This document shows, one piece after another, positions 1-9,417 of a stretch of DNA of 64,000 nucleotides. Source of the DNA: Tunturibacter psychrotolerans (GTDB lineage: Bacteria; Acidobacteriota; Terriglobia; Terriglobales; Acidobacteriaceae); the NCBI RefSeq assembly GCF_040359615.1, contig NZ_CP132942.1, forward strand, positions 3,472,001-3,536,000, given 5' to 3'. Under the pieces are notes generated by a model. The model was not told where the DNA came from and did not search any database. It saw nothing but the letters and a program-made list of their open reading frames with translations. The position numbers and the translations under genes were made by a program. Numbering within the stretch: position 1 is the first letter of the stretch; every line of letters starts with the position of its first letter.

Positions 1-374
1 GAGGTGAGGCCCACCAGAACAAACGTTCCCCCTCCCCGGCCCAGAAAGATCGGATCTCGCAGGTCGAGGTAGGACACTACTCCTGAAACGCCGGGTTGAT
101 CTTTCAGTCCTGCCGCGATGACATCTAACGCTTTCCCGCCTGCATCTGTGTCCGCTGGTGGAAGTCCCTGGATCACCAGGACCACACGGTCCACAAATGG
201 CGACCGAAAACGATCGGCCAGCTCCTGCCGGACCGTCTCAGCCTGGCTCCCTTCGACACGGGTTGCGGTCTCCAGGTGGCGCTCTGCGTGAAAAGAGAAG
301 GGAAGAAGTGCAATGGCTGCTGCCAAAACGATCCCCGACACCCAAAAACGGCGCACATGCATAGCATTGATCAT
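1..374 (-). CDS. MMPL/RND-type transporter, N-terminal part (runs off left edge)
   Basis: The minus strand reads open from an ATG at 374 to the window edge (about 124 codons). The start reads MINAMHVRRFWVSG, followed by a hydrophobic segment (IVLAAAIALLP). A periplasmic-type stretch follows, with conserved-looking elements such as FVDRVVLVIQGL and GVSGVVSYLDLRDP. A single N-terminal membrane helix leading into a porter loop of this kind is typical of the MMPL/HpnN branch of RND exporters, which move lipids and hopanoids. No strong ribosome-binding site precedes the ATG; an upstream GTG at 395 and an internal ATG at 362 are alternatives. Its place beside a fatty-acid-activating enzyme, a desaturase and a P450 suggests export of a lipid product. 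That role is inference, and the family call rests on the first 120 residues only. Confidence 0.6.
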   Translation of the reverse strand, partial: MINAMHVRRFWVSGIVLAAAIALLPFSFHAERHLETATRVEGSQAETVRQELADRFRSPFVDRVVLVIQGLPPADTDAGGKALDVIAAGLKDQPGVSGVVSYLDLRDPIFLGRGGGTFVLVGLT

Positions 375-507
375 GTCATACAAGATCGTTGTCACTGAAG
401 CTCCGGGTATCGTTTGTATACACTTGCGCAGGACGGGCCTAAGATAGCTTTCTGAATTTGCTAAACTCTTCCCCGTCAGCTTAGGAGGATCAATTCGTAC
501 CCTACTG

Positions 508-1272
508 TTGCTTGCACTTCTTGTCGGTATCCAGCCTGGAGGGGCAGACCCTCGCGTTGGCTCCTGGACGCTCATCTCCGCGCAGTCCAGTCTGGATCCT
601 CCGAATCGGCTGTCCATTACACCTCTCAAAGACGGGGCGCATGTAGTCATGTCTGGCGAAACCCATCTCGATTTCACTGCGAATTGGAATGGACACGAAT
701 CGTCCGCACCGGGCAATCTCGGGTTCAATCAAATTGGGCTGCGCAGGATTGATAAGAGGCAGGCGGAGGTCAAAGAAAAAAAAGATGGGACTACTGTTGC
801 GACGGTTCGGGAAAAAATCTCGAATGATGGAAATGAGCTAACGACCACGACTTCGGCTACGGGCAAAGCCGATCAGATCACGGTGTGGACGCGAAGCGGA
901 GGCGCGAAGGTCGCCAATAACCTCTTCGCAGGCGAGTGGACGCAAGATCTCAGTAAGACCCGTTTGCGGCAGGGTTCGGCGCTGAAAATCGAGCCGGACG
1001 GAAGCGGCGGGATCCGTTTTCTGGGCGATTTCAGCTATACCGCCCGCTTTGACGGAAAGCAATACGACCTGAAGAACTCGCGCAACGATACCGTGACCCT
1101 TGAACTTATCGATCCGCACACGGTGGACGCGATCTACCGACGGGACAACCAAGTCACTCAAAAGGACAGGTGGGTAATTTCCGCAGACGGGCAGCAGATG
1201 ACACTATCCACCGCTGGCACGTTAGAAACGGGCCAGCGGGTAACTGAGAAGCTCTTGTTTAAGAAGCAGTAG
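508..1272 (+). CDS. secreted hypothetical protein
   Basis: I do not recognise the family. The protein is about 254 residues, mostly polar and beta-rich in appearance (repeated GEW, FSYTARFDGK and DRWVISADGQQMTL-like stretches), like small exported proteins of unknown function common in Acidobacteria. The TTG at 508 would give a weak signal peptide. An AGGAGG at 483-488 lies only four bases before an in-frame ATT at 493, which would give the better leader (I)RTLLLLALLVG. Either an ATT start is used or the original ATG has mutated. The 3' end overlaps the convergent FAAL gene by 14 bp. A partner role with the neighbouring lipid genes is possible but unproven. Confidence 0.6.
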   Translation: MLALLVGIQPGGADPRVGSWTLISAQSSLDPPNRLSITPLKDGAHVVMSGETHLDFTANWNGHESSAPGNLGFNQIGLRRIDKRQAEVKEKKDGTTVATVREKISNDGNELTTTTSATGKADQITVWTRSGGAKVANNLFAGEWTQDLSKTRLRQGSALKIEPDGSGGIRFLGDFSYTARFDGKQYDLKNSRNDTVTLELIDPHTVDAIYRRDNQVTQKDRWVISADGQQMTLSTAGTLETGQRVTEKLLFKKQ

Positions 1273-4200
1273 CGGATAATGCATCTGGTAACGCTTCGGA
1301 GCAGTCCAGAATTGGATTGCCCCGTGGCACCTCGTCTGCCTCGCGAGGAGCGATCGAGATGATCCCCTTGCGATGCATGAATTTCAAAATGCCGTTGACC
1401 GTATCTTCCAGCGACGGATCCGCTTTGCCCCACACGGAGGCATCCCGGGCCATCTGATAAGAAGAGTTGTCATAGCGTTTGAACTCCATCGCTGAGATGT
1501 TGTCGACAGAGCCGACCAGAAAATCCAGTAGCGGGAAGAGAAGATCTTCCTTGCGGCATCTCCGGATTAGTTCGGGAACGAAATCGGGAAGGCTGTATGC
1601 TTCGAATTGCCGGCCAGTCGCCTGGGTAATCAGCCCAGTGATATCCATCATGTTGGAATAGTCGTCGCGCACGATGTGGTATGTCTTGTTCGCTGTGCCG
1701 GGTGTGGTGGAGATCGCAACGATGTTGTTCGCCACGATGTCGGCCGGAACAAAGCTGACCTGATTGAGTGTATCGACGCCAATGCCGTGGTTGACCATAA
1801 AAGCAACCAACCGAACAGCGATATCGAAGTTGTTGCCTCCTCCTGTGACCGAGGGGCTGACGAGAGCCGGTCGGAAGACACGCGCAGAAAGTCCCCGTCT
1901 GCGGGCGTCGAAGACCACCTGTTCCGCTACCCATTTCGATTGGCTGTAGCCGAAATCGAGAAGCTCCATGTCTTCGTTATGGTCGGTTTCATAGAGGACC
2001 GATTTGACCGCCCAGCCGAATACAAAGGTAGTCGAGACGTAATTGAACTCTTTGGGGCGTCCCTCGAAGGCCAATCTTACGACCTCATTGGTTCCCAGCA
2101 CGTTTGCGTCGCGCATCAGGTCGTAGTTAAACAGGTAGTTTACGGTTGCACCGTTATGGAACACCGTGTCAATCTCACTCGCGAGGAGATCCCACACGTC
2201 CTGGGTGAGGCCCAGACTTGGCTGCCCGAGATCGCCGCAGACGGGGATCACGCGTTCCTCGAACATCTCCATAAGCTCTGCTTCGCATGGGCCCATTGAC
2301 TCCATCGCAGCTCTCAGCCTTTGCCTGCCCTGATTTTCGTCGGAAGACCGGACAAGAACATGGATCTTCGCCCGTGTCTGTTCCAGCAGACTCTTCATAA
2401 GGAATGGCCCAATGAAGCCGGTCCCGCCCGTGAGCAACACGTGACCCGGCATTGGTGTGTCCGGCACGGGCGCAGGCACCGGAGGCTCGAAGACGAGCTT
2501 ACGGTCGTTGGTCATCATCTCCTTCTCGGCGGCGCTCTGCTCTTCGCGGAAGGCCGCAAGGGAATGACGCAGATGAACGATGGCCTCTTCGGGAGCGTTC
2601 TCCAGCATCTCGGCCAGACCAAAGAGCTCGGCTACGCTGACACGTTGAATGACACCGATATCTACTTGCCGCGCCAGCATCTCGGCGCCTTTATCTTTCA
2701 GCAGCTCCTTGAGCTCATGCATGAACACAACAAGATCCAGGGAATCGAGGCCGGCTTCGACGAGGTTGTACGATTCCTGACCTGTCAGGTTGTACCTGGC
2801 CTTCAATTCGGCGAAAGAGGAGTTTGCGTAAGTTTCGGACGAGCAGTTTCCGGCATCCTTCTCCCGCGAAAAGTCGGAGAGAACGGTGAACTCACCTTGC
2901 AACCACATCTGCTTGGTCTTGTGGCGCATGATCTTACCCGAACTCGTTCTCGGGATCGCGCGTGGCGCGATGAGGGAGATGACGGCCACTTCTACGTTGA
3001 GGTAGTTCCGAACCGCGGCGGCAATCTTTCGTGCTTCAGGAAGGGACCTGGGATTTTTGACTTCGGCGACGATTGCCAGCGCAGGCTCGCTGTCTTCCTG
3101 AATCTGGAAGGCGGCGACGCAGTTGTGCCGGATCAGACCGGATGATTTCTCCACGACGTTCTCAATGTCATGCGGGTAATAGTTCTGTCCGCGGAGAATG
3201 ATCATGTCCTTGATGCGGCTGCAGACGTAGAGCTCGCCATCGTGGAAGAATCCTATGTCCCCCGTACGGAGGTAGCCGTCGTCGTAGGGAGTATCGTCAA
3301 CAAGCCGTGCTCGAAACTGCTTCAGAGTCAATTCCGGATTATTCCAATATCCCAGGCACTTGCCGCTTCCGGCGACCCAAATTTCGCCGATGCGGTCCGG
3401 CTTAAGGGCGAAGTGACCCTCCGGATCCACGATCTTCACGTCGAGACCCGCGAGCGGGGTTCCACAACTGACAATTTGTGTGGCTCCGTCAATTTCAGAG
3501 ACCTCGGTCGTCATGCGGGCCTTCCCCAGCGCAAGGGCACGCTTGTTGACGGAGACGATGTTGCGACCGCCGAGGGTGACCGCCAGAGTATTCTCAGCCA
3601 GCCCATAGGCGACGTAGAAACTCTCGGACTTGAGTCCATAAGACTGAAACGCCTCTAGAAACCGGGTGTAGGTATCCGCCTTTACAGGTTCGGCGGCGCA
3701 CATCAATACGCGAAGCGAGCTGAGATCACAAGCTTCCAAGCTGTCCTTGGAAAGCCTCCCGGCGCGGAGGCAATAGTCGTAGGCGAAGTTGGGGGCAGCG
3801 GTCGCGGTGGCACGGTAGGTGGTGATCGCATCGAACCACAGAATCGGCCGCTGAATAAAGTCCATTGGCGCGAACCCGTAGGTCGTGCCGCCTTTCAGCG
3901 CTGGATAGAGGTAGCACCCGATCAGTCCCATATCGTGATACTGCGGAAGCCAGGAAACGACGACCGGAGAGGGATGGTCGATCACGAGCGAATAGGTGTT
4001 TAAGATGTTTTCGTGCGTTACGATCACGCCCTTGGGCTCCATCGTCGAGCCCGAGGTGTACTGAAGAAACAGGATCTTCGAACGATCGGCATTCGCCCAG
4101 CCCGAAGTGGTATGCACGAAATCCTCTGTGGGGATCCATGGAAGGCTGGAGATGTAATCCACGTCAACGCCGGACGCAGAGACTCCGCTTCTGGCGAGAT

Positions 4201-4588
4201 TCGTCTTCAGGGAAGCGTGGTAGTCCTTGCTCGTCAAGATCCCAGCCGCCTGGCAATCCTTAGCGATGTGGACCATCTTGTAGAGCGCGCTCTGGAACCC
4301 GCGCGAACTTGGGGGATAGACCGGAACCGGAATTAATCCGGCGCGCACGCAACCAAAGAACGCGCAGATCATCTCAAGTCCAGGTGGGTACGCGAGCAGA
4401 AGCCGATCGCCAGCCGCAAAACGGCCATCTTTCCGCAGATGTCCGGCTATCGCCTGCGCTCGTTGGAGGAACGACGCGTAGGTGTAGCTTTCGATTGGAT
4501 CGCCGTTTACATCGAGATACGAATAGAGGAGTTTGTCCGGATGCTCATCCGCCAGCCTATCCAGGTTGTCTAAAATTGAAGCCAACAT
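1259..4588 (-). CDS. fatty acyl-AMP ligase / acyl carrier / thioester reductase fusion
   Basis: This is a multidomain enzyme of about 1109 residues. Residues 1-565 form an adenylating FAAL domain, with the P-loop YTSGSTMEPKG near 178-188, the FAAL-type stretch SWLPQYHDMGLIG, YLRTGDIG and the C-terminal lysine in RTSSGKIMRH (about 553). A carrier domain follows at about 590-665, with the phosphopantetheine serine in GLDSLDL (about 617). Residues 715-1085 are an extended SDR thioester reductase, with LLTGGTGFIG near 719-728 and the YSQSK catalytic pair near 882-886. The arrangement predicts activation of a free fatty acid, loading onto the built-in carrier and reductive release as an aldehyde or alcohol. 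A TTG one codon upstream at 4591 is an alternative start; GGAGG lies 8 to 11 bases upstream. The gene is divergent from a desaturase-P450 pair and heads toward an MMPL transporter. The product is unknown. Confidence 0.9.
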   Translation of the reverse strand: MLASILDNLDRLADEHPDKLLYSYLDVNGDPIESYTYASFLQRAQAIAGHLRKDGRFAAGDRLLLAYPPGLEMICAFFGCVRAGLIPVPVYPPSSRGFQSALYKMVHIAKDCQAAGILTSKDYHASLKTNLARSGVSASGVDVDYISSLPWIPTEDFVHTTSGWANADRSKILFLQYTSGSTMEPKGVIVTHENILNTYSLVIDHPSPVVVSWLPQYHDMGLIGCYLYPALKGGTTYGFAPMDFIQRPILWFDAITTYRATATAAPNFAYDYCLRAGRLSKDSLEACDLSSLRVLMCAAEPVKADTYTRFLEAFQSYGLKSESFYVAYGLAENTLAVTLGGRNIVSVNKRALALGKARMTTEVSEIDGATQIVSCGTPLAGLDVKIVDPEGHFALKPDRIGEIWVAGSGKCLGYWNNPELTLKQFRARLVDDTPYDDGYLRTGDIGFFHDGELYVCSRIKDMIILRGQNYYPHDIENVVEKSSGLIRHNCVAAFQIQEDSEPALAIVAEVKNPRSLPEARKIAAAVRNYLNVEVAVISLIAPRAIPRTSSGKIMRHKTKQMWLQGEFTVLSDFSREKDAGNCSSETYANSSFAELKARYNLTGQESYNLVEAGLDSLDLVVFMHELKELLKDKGAEMLARQVDIGVIQRVSVAELFGLAEMLENAPEEAIVHLRHSLAAFREEQSAAEKEMMTNDRKLVFEPPVPAPVPDTPMPGHVLLTGGTGFIGPFLMKSLLEQTRAKIHVLVRSSDENQGRQRLRAAMESMGPCEAELMEMFEERVIPVCGDLGQPSLGLTQDVWDLLASEIDTVFHNGATVNYLFNYDLMRDANVLGTNEVVRLAFEGRPKEFNYVSTTFVFGWAVKSVLYETDHNEDMELLDFGYSQSKWVAEQVVFDARRRGLSARVFRPALVSPSVTGGGNNFDIAVRLVAFMVNHGIGVDTLNQVSFVPADIVANNIVAISTTPGTANKTYHIVRDDYSNMMDITGLITQATGRQFEAYSLPDFVPELIRRCRKEDLLFPLLDFLVGSVDNISAMEFKRYDNSSYQMARDASVWGKADPSLEDTVNGILKFMHRKGIISIAPREADEVPRGNPILDCSEALPDALSATAS

Positions 4589-5070
4589 CAATCAGCGATC
4601 CTCCAAAGTTGAATAGGGCGAAAGTCGGTAAACGAAAAAACTCTTACCAGTGAACCAGGTGAAATACGGTTGAACTTTGAAGCGCGAACTTGAAATAGGA
4701 GCCGGCTGTGAGAATATACCCGTAATTTTTCTCGGCATAAGCGTCGCTCGACTCGCTGGAGAACGGCTGTTCCCCTCCTTACCGCAAAGGGCGCGAAAGA
4801 GACATGCGGAGCACCGCCAAACTTCATTGGTGCTTATGCTGAGGTCCCGTTCGTTACGGTTCATTGGTGGTTATATGTTAGCAAAGGATTGCAACAATAC
4901 CAGTGTCATCATTTTCCACGTATGGGAAGTGGCACCCAGATCATGTCCATTCCCGAATTTCCTTGATTGTCCTTAATGGCTCGCACTAGAATAGTTCTAA
5001 GAGTAGACGGCGTGGCAATTTCGCTGCGGGTCACGGTCACAGACGTGGAATCGCGTCTGGCCGAATCACC
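4589..5070. promoter_or_regulatory. divergent intergenic region between FAAL fusion and desaturase
   Basis: About 480 bp separate the two divergent genes, long for this genome. GGAGG (minus strand, around 4600-4604) serves the FAAL gene. I see no convincing coding sequence; the short open frames here lack ribosome-binding sites and protein-like composition. The region presumably holds both promoters, but I could not pin down operators. Low AT-rich patches occur around 4880-4925. Confidence 0.4.
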
Positions 5071-6225
5071 ATGATCGCGGGGGCGCCGATGAGGTTGGAA
5101 TCCGATACGGTAATCGATCAAGAGCCGGATACAGTGGATCTCGTACAATCGGAAACCTCAGCATCGCCAACAAACGAACCGGCTAATTCATCCTCCTTTC
5201 CGAAGGTTCTGCGCCGCCGACTGGATAGTTTTTTCGCCGACCAGAAAATCTCTCCCAAAGCAGACCCCATGATGTGGGTCAAGATCGCTGTGGGCCTGGC
5301 AGTCCTGGCTGGTGCCTGGATCGCCCTGTATACGTTCAGACCCGGTTCCTGGAAGTTCGTTGCTCTCTATCTTTTAGGCGGCTTCGCACAGACATTCCTT
5401 TTGTTGAACATCGCTCATGACAGCAATCACAACGCCGTCTCGTCCCGGCCGCTCGTCAACAAATCCCTGAACTATATCTTCGATCTGTGTGGAATCAGCT
5501 CGTACATGTGGCGTTTCCTTCATCATCGAGGTCATCACTCCTGCATCAATCTCCATGGCGAAGATGATGCGCTCTCAGGACGCGGCATCCTTCGCTTTAC
5601 GCCCCACGAGCCCCGGGCTCCCTGGCACCGATTCCAGCACATCTATGCGCTGTTCCTGTACGCGATGTTCTCTCTGGACTATGTGTTCGTCAGAGACTTC
5701 CAGCACTTTTTCCTCCCGACCCACGGATACCTGAAACGCGCCAAACACCCCATGCGCGAGTACGTTACCCTCTTCGCAGGCAAGGCCTTTTACCTCACGT
5801 ACATGCTCATCCTGCCGGTGCTGGTGCTGGGAAAATCGCCTCTCCTGGTCGTCGGCGCGTTCCTTCTGGTCCATTTAGTCGTCGGTCTGTCCGTGACCCT
5901 AGTATTCCAGACGACACACACAATTGACAGCACTTACTTTCCCGCGGATCGTGGCGAGTTCGAAAACGGGGTGTATCACATTTTCGCGACAACAGCTGAC
6001 TATGCAACGGAAAACCCGGTCGTCGGTTGGCTCGCCGGAGGGCTCAACCATCACATCATCCACCACCTGTGCCCTTTCGTCTGCCATACCCACTACGCTC
6101 CGCTGACCAGGATCGTGAAGCAGACCGCCGAAGAGTTCGGGGTCCCCTATCGGCAGCACCCCACTATGACCCGGGCAATCCGACATCATCTAATACTTTT
6201 GAAGCAACTGGGGAACGAAAACTGA
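5071..6225 (+). CDS. membrane fatty acid desaturase
   Basis: A 384-residue integral membrane di-iron enzyme. The three histidine boxes are clear: HDSNH at 116-120, HHRGHH at 151-156 and HHIIHH at 327-332, in the order and spacing of the fatty acid desaturase superfamily. Hydrophobic segments lie near 70-90, 95-115, 190-205 and 235-275. The first 60 residues are a polar extension rich in Asp, Glu and Ser. An ATG at 5089 is an alternative start; neither has a clear Shine-Dalgarno. It probably introduces a double bond into an acyl chain. With the divergent FAAL fusion and the downstream P450 (94 bp gap) it may act on a carrier- or lipid-bound chain, but regiochemistry cannot be read from sequence. 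Confidence 0.9.
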   Translation: MIAGAPMRLESDTVIDQEPDTVDLVQSETSASPTNEPANSSSFPKVLRRRLDSFFADQKISPKADPMMWVKIAVGLAVLAGAWIALYTFRPGSWKFVALYLLGGFAQTFLLLNIAHDSNHNAVSSRPLVNKSLNYIFDLCGISSYMWRFLHHRGHHSCINLHGEDDALSGRGILRFTPHEPRAPWHRFQHIYALFLYAMFSLDYVFVRDFQHFFLPTHGYLKRAKHPMREYVTLFAGKAFYLTYMLILPVLVLGKSPLLVVGAFLLVHLVVGLSVTLVFQTTHTIDSTYFPADRGEFENGVYHIFATTADYATENPVVGWLAGGLNHHIIHHLCPFVCHTHYAPLTRIVKQTAEEFGVPYRQHPTMTRAIRHHLILLKQLGNEN

Positions 6226-6319
6226 TTCTGTTTTATCTTTTACCTATGGCCTCGCTATTCCTTCCTACAAGTGACGTGAATTTCCCCGCGATTCAAGGCA
6301 GGTACCAGGGAGGCCAGGT

Positions 6320-7702
6320 ATGACGACATCAACGCTTATCCCAGCCGTTTCCCGATTTCGCAGCTTTGCTGATTCTGTCGCAATGGCTCGCAATCCTGTG
6401 CCGGTTTTGGCCAAATACAACGAAACCTATGGCGACACCTTTCGGTTTTACTTGGGTGGTCTCAAGGAGGCGATCGTTACCATCGATCCCGCCATCATTC
6501 AGCATGTGTTGAAGACCAATGCGGAGAACTATCAAAAATCTGAAATTCAAGTAAAACGGATGGGCCACTTCCTTGGGAAAGGTCTTCTCACGACCCACGG
6601 AGAGCCCTGGCGTACCCAGCGGCGTCTCATCCAGAAGGGCTTTGATCGGAAGCAACTCGATGCGCTGTCCTCGATCATGCAAGACTCCTTGGCGGAGTCA
6701 CTCCGTGATTTTGATAGACAAATCCAGGACGGCCCTGTCGACATCTACCCCCAGCTAATGAAGATTACCTTCGCGATGGTCGCCAGATCATTGTTTGGCG
6801 CGTCCTTGAAGGACGAAGACATCGATCTGGTCAGCCACACCATCTGCACTGTTCAGGAATTCATCGTTCGCCAAACCCTTCAGCCCTACCTGAATCCATG
6901 GTTCGCCGCCTCGGGCGAACTGCGCCGGCACGAAGAGATGCGGACGCGTGCCGACGCCGTCCTGATGGAATACATCAAAAAGCGCCGCAAGGAACCGCCC
7001 CGACCCGACCTGCTGCAGACTCTGATGGATGCCCGTTACACTGATGGCGAAGGTATGCCAGACGAGCTCATTCTGAGCGAGAGCATGCAACTTCTGGTTG
7101 CCGGCCATGAAACATCGTCGAATGCGTTATCGTGGCTTCTTTATCTTTTGAGCTCGCGTCCGGATTGTCTTGAAAAGGTGCGGCAGGAGTTTGATTCAGT
7201 GCTCGGCGAAGAGCCCCTGAGCCATGGCCATGTTCCAAAGTTCGAGTTTGCGACTCAGGTCATTCAGGAGGCACTCCGCCTCTATCCGCCGTTTTGGATG
7301 ATTGACCGCATGGCTGTTGCAGACGACCGCGTTGGCGACGTCGCCATACCCCGCGGATCGATGGTCATTGTGTATGTGTACGGTGCGCACCATGCTCCGC
7401 GCCACTGGCAAGATCCTGAGGTTTTCGACACTGCGCGTTTCGTCAAAGCGAACGATAAGCTGCGTACGCCTTTTACTTACCTTCCCTTCGGCGGTGGCCC
7501 TCGAGGTTGTATCGGCGGAAATTATGCGATGCTGCAGATCCTCATGATCTTGAGCGATCTGCTCAGAAAATACGACTTCCAGCTGGCTCCCGGTCAAACG
7601 ATCGAAGCTCGCCCGATGGTGATCCTGCGGCCGAAGCACGGAATTCGCATGACGTTCACCAATGCTGTCCCGTCTGCCTCGCGCATCACGACTCTAGTGT
7701 AG
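6320..7702 (+). CDS. cytochrome P450
   Basis: A 460-residue soluble haem monooxygenase. The I-helix oxygen-activation motif AGHETSS is at 261-267, the K-helix EALR at 317-320, and the haem-binding loop FGGGPRGCIGG puts the cysteine ligand at 397. The sequence has no obvious N-terminal membrane anchor. GGGAGG sits seven bases before the ATG. The EALRLYPP and PRGC features resemble the CYP102/CYP4-like fatty acid hydroxylase branch. The gene follows the desaturase in the same direction and is probably co-transcribed. An acyl chain hydroxylation or further desaturation in the same lipid pathway is likely but not proven. No ferredoxin or ferredoxin reductase gene is nearby. Confidence 0.92.
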   Translation: MTTSTLIPAVSRFRSFADSVAMARNPVPVLAKYNETYGDTFRFYLGGLKEAIVTIDPAIIQHVLKTNAENYQKSEIQVKRMGHFLGKGLLTTHGEPWRTQRRLIQKGFDRKQLDALSSIMQDSLAESLRDFDRQIQDGPVDIYPQLMKITFAMVARSLFGASLKDEDIDLVSHTICTVQEFIVRQTLQPYLNPWFAASGELRRHEEMRTRADAVLMEYIKKRRKEPPRPDLLQTLMDARYTDGEGMPDELILSESMQLLVAGHETSSNALSWLLYLLSSRPDCLEKVRQEFDSVLGEEPLSHGHVPKFEFATQVIQEALRLYPPFWMIDRMAVADDRVGDVAIPRGSMVIVYVYGAHHAPRHWQDPEVFDTARFVKANDKLRTPFTYLPFGGGPRGCIGGNYAMLQILMILSDLLRKYDFQLAPGQTIEARPMVILRPKHGIRMTFTNAVPSASRITTLV

Positions 7703-8060
7703 GGGCAGTTCAGAATTCTCGAGATCTAACTAGAACATCCGAACCGTAGTCAGGCATCGGTTCAGACGTGCGACAGCAGGCGTGTCTGAGGCGAGGGGCG
7801 CTGATTGAACCCCCGCCAGCGTGATCGTGAAGTCGTTTTGCGGAGCAGGGACCCAATTTTTGATTGGACGGAGTTATGCGAATTAGCAGCGGAAAGTGTA
7901 GTAGAAGGGCAACGTCGAGGCACACTCGTCCTGAACATACGACACTGCGGCAGCCGCAATTACGAAAAAGACGAGATGATGCGTTACCTTTACCCCGCAA
8001 TCGCCGAGAGTTGCGTGGCAAATGGCTGCTTCGATCAGCAGTATCCGCGGGTTGCGTCTT
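7703..8060. other. intergenic stretch, no clear gene
   Basis: About 360 bp between P450 and the GntP gene end. A plus-strand open frame from a TTG at 7805 to 8089 has a somewhat protein-like composition (for example FDWTELCELAAESVVEG) but no ribosome-binding site, no recognised family, and it runs into the permease gene. It may be a decayed gene. I would not call it coding. Confidence 0.3.
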
Positions 8061-9410
8061 TTAGACTACGAGCGATAGACCGATCGTGAGAATTAGCGCC
8101 ATCACCGAGATGATCGTTTCACAAACGGACCAGGTCTTGATAGTTTGAATGACGCTCATCCCGAAATACTCCTTCACCAGCCAGAAGCCGCCGTCATTGA
8201 CATGAGAGAAGATTAGCGAACCCGCGCCCGTGGCGATGGCGAGCAATTCGGGATGAACTCCTGGGCTATTCAAAGCGATTGGAGCCACAATGCCGGCGGC
8301 TGTCGTCATGGCTACGGTCGCCGATCCGGTTGCGAGGCGGAGCAGCGCGGCGAGAATCCAGGCTAGCAGGAGCAGAGGAACGTGACTATGCATCGCGAGG
8401 ACAATAATCGCGTTGGATACACCGCTATCCTGCAGTATCCGCCCGAAGCCGCCGCCCGCGCCAACCAGGAGGGTAATAGTTGCGGTGGGGGCCAGGCATT
8501 CATTGCTGAAGCGGAGGATCGTTTCTCGTGAGAAACCCCTCATCGTGCCTAGTGTCACAAAGCTGAACAGTACACCGATGAGGAGAGCCAGATCGTCATT
8601 GCCGATCAGGTGCAATCCACCATTCAGAGCGCTTCCACGCACGGAAATAGCGTCGGCCCAACTCCCGATCAGCATCAGAAAGACCGGCAGCAGGATGCTG
8701 AATAAGGTGAGCCCGAAGCTTGGTAGGCTCCGTTCTTTATCGTGATCAGCGAAATCCTTCGCGATCGGATTCTCTGTCCCAAGCTGCACATGCGGCGCAA
8801 TCAGCTTGGCGAAAACCGGCCCCGCGACCACCGCCGTCGGAACGCCAACGATCAATGCATAGAGAATCGTGCGACCCACATCCGCCTTGTAAATTGTTAC
8901 CGCCAGAAGCGCCGCAGGGTGTGGCGGCACCAATCCGTGGACCACGGAAAGCCCAGCCAGCATGGGCAAGCCGACCAGGATAAGCGAAGTTCCTGTCCGC
9001 CGAACCACTGTAAACACGATCGGAATCAACAGAACGAAGCCTACCTCGAAGAAAGCAGGCAGTCCTACCAGGAACCCGATGACCACCATGGCCCACGGGA
9101 TATTCTTTTCGCCAAACAGCCGGATGAGGGTATAGGCGATCTGGTCTGCGCCACCAGATTCTGCCATCATCTTCCCCAGCATTGTGCCCAAAGCCACCAC
9201 GATCGCGATGTGCCCAAGCGTCGAGCCGACACCCATCTCAAAAGAATGGATCACCGTCGCAAGTGGCATTCCTGCAACCACGGCAAGAGATAAGGCAACG
9301 ACAATGAGCGTGATGACTGGATTGAGTTTTACTACTGCAATCAGCAGAATCAGGCAAATCACCGATGCGAACGCGGAGATCAGCAAAAAGATACTGTGGT
9401 GATCGATCAT
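8061..9410 (-). CDS. GntP-family permease (gluconate / sugar acid / hydroxy- or amino-acid proton symporter)
   Basis: A polytopic inner-membrane protein of 449 residues, starting MIDHHSIFLLISAFAS, with roughly 12-14 hydrophobic segments. Family-typical stretches include MLGKMMAESGGADQIA, FLVGLPAFFEVGFVLLIP and GLVPPHPAALLAV. The ORF extends further upstream, but that part overlaps the ridA-like gene, so the ATG at 9410 is preferred; it sits 7 bp after the RidA stop. GntP members import gluconate, 2-keto-3-deoxygluconate, D-serine and related acids. Here the operon partners are a D-aminoacylase and a RidA, with KDG kinase and KDPG aldolase close by. A plausible substrate is an amino-sugar acid or an N-acyl-D-amino acid. 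The exact substrate is inference. Confidence 0.88.
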   Translation of the reverse strand: MIDHHSIFLLISAFASVICLILLIAVVKLNPVITLIVVALSLAVVAGMPLATVIHSFEMGVGSTLGHIAIVVALGTMLGKMMAESGGADQIAYTLIRLFGEKNIPWAMVVIGFLVGLPAFFEVGFVLLIPIVFTVVRRTGTSLILVGLPMLAGLSVVHGLVPPHPAALLAVTIYKADVGRTILYALIVGVPTAVVAGPVFAKLIAPHVQLGTENPIAKDFADHDKERSLPSFGLTLFSILLPVFLMLIGSWADAISVRGSALNGGLHLIGNDDLALLIGVLFSFVTLGTMRGFSRETILRFSNECLAPTATITLLVGAGGGFGRILQDSGVSNAIIVLAMHSHVPLLLLAWILAALLRLATGSATVAMTTAAGIVAPIALNSPGVHPELLAIATGAGSLIFSHVNDGGFWLVKEYFGMSVIQTIKTWSVCETIISVMALILTIGLSLVV

Positions 9411-9417
9411 CGGTGGA

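Noticed and set aside
2321..3145. 274-codon plus-strand frame inside the FAAL fusion
   Set aside because: Antisense shadow; the minus strand carries the full adenylation, carrier and reductase motifs.
4677..4976. 99-codon plus-strand frame between FAAL and desaturase genes
   Set aside because: No ribosome-binding site, no protein-like motif; it is a random open frame in the promoter region.
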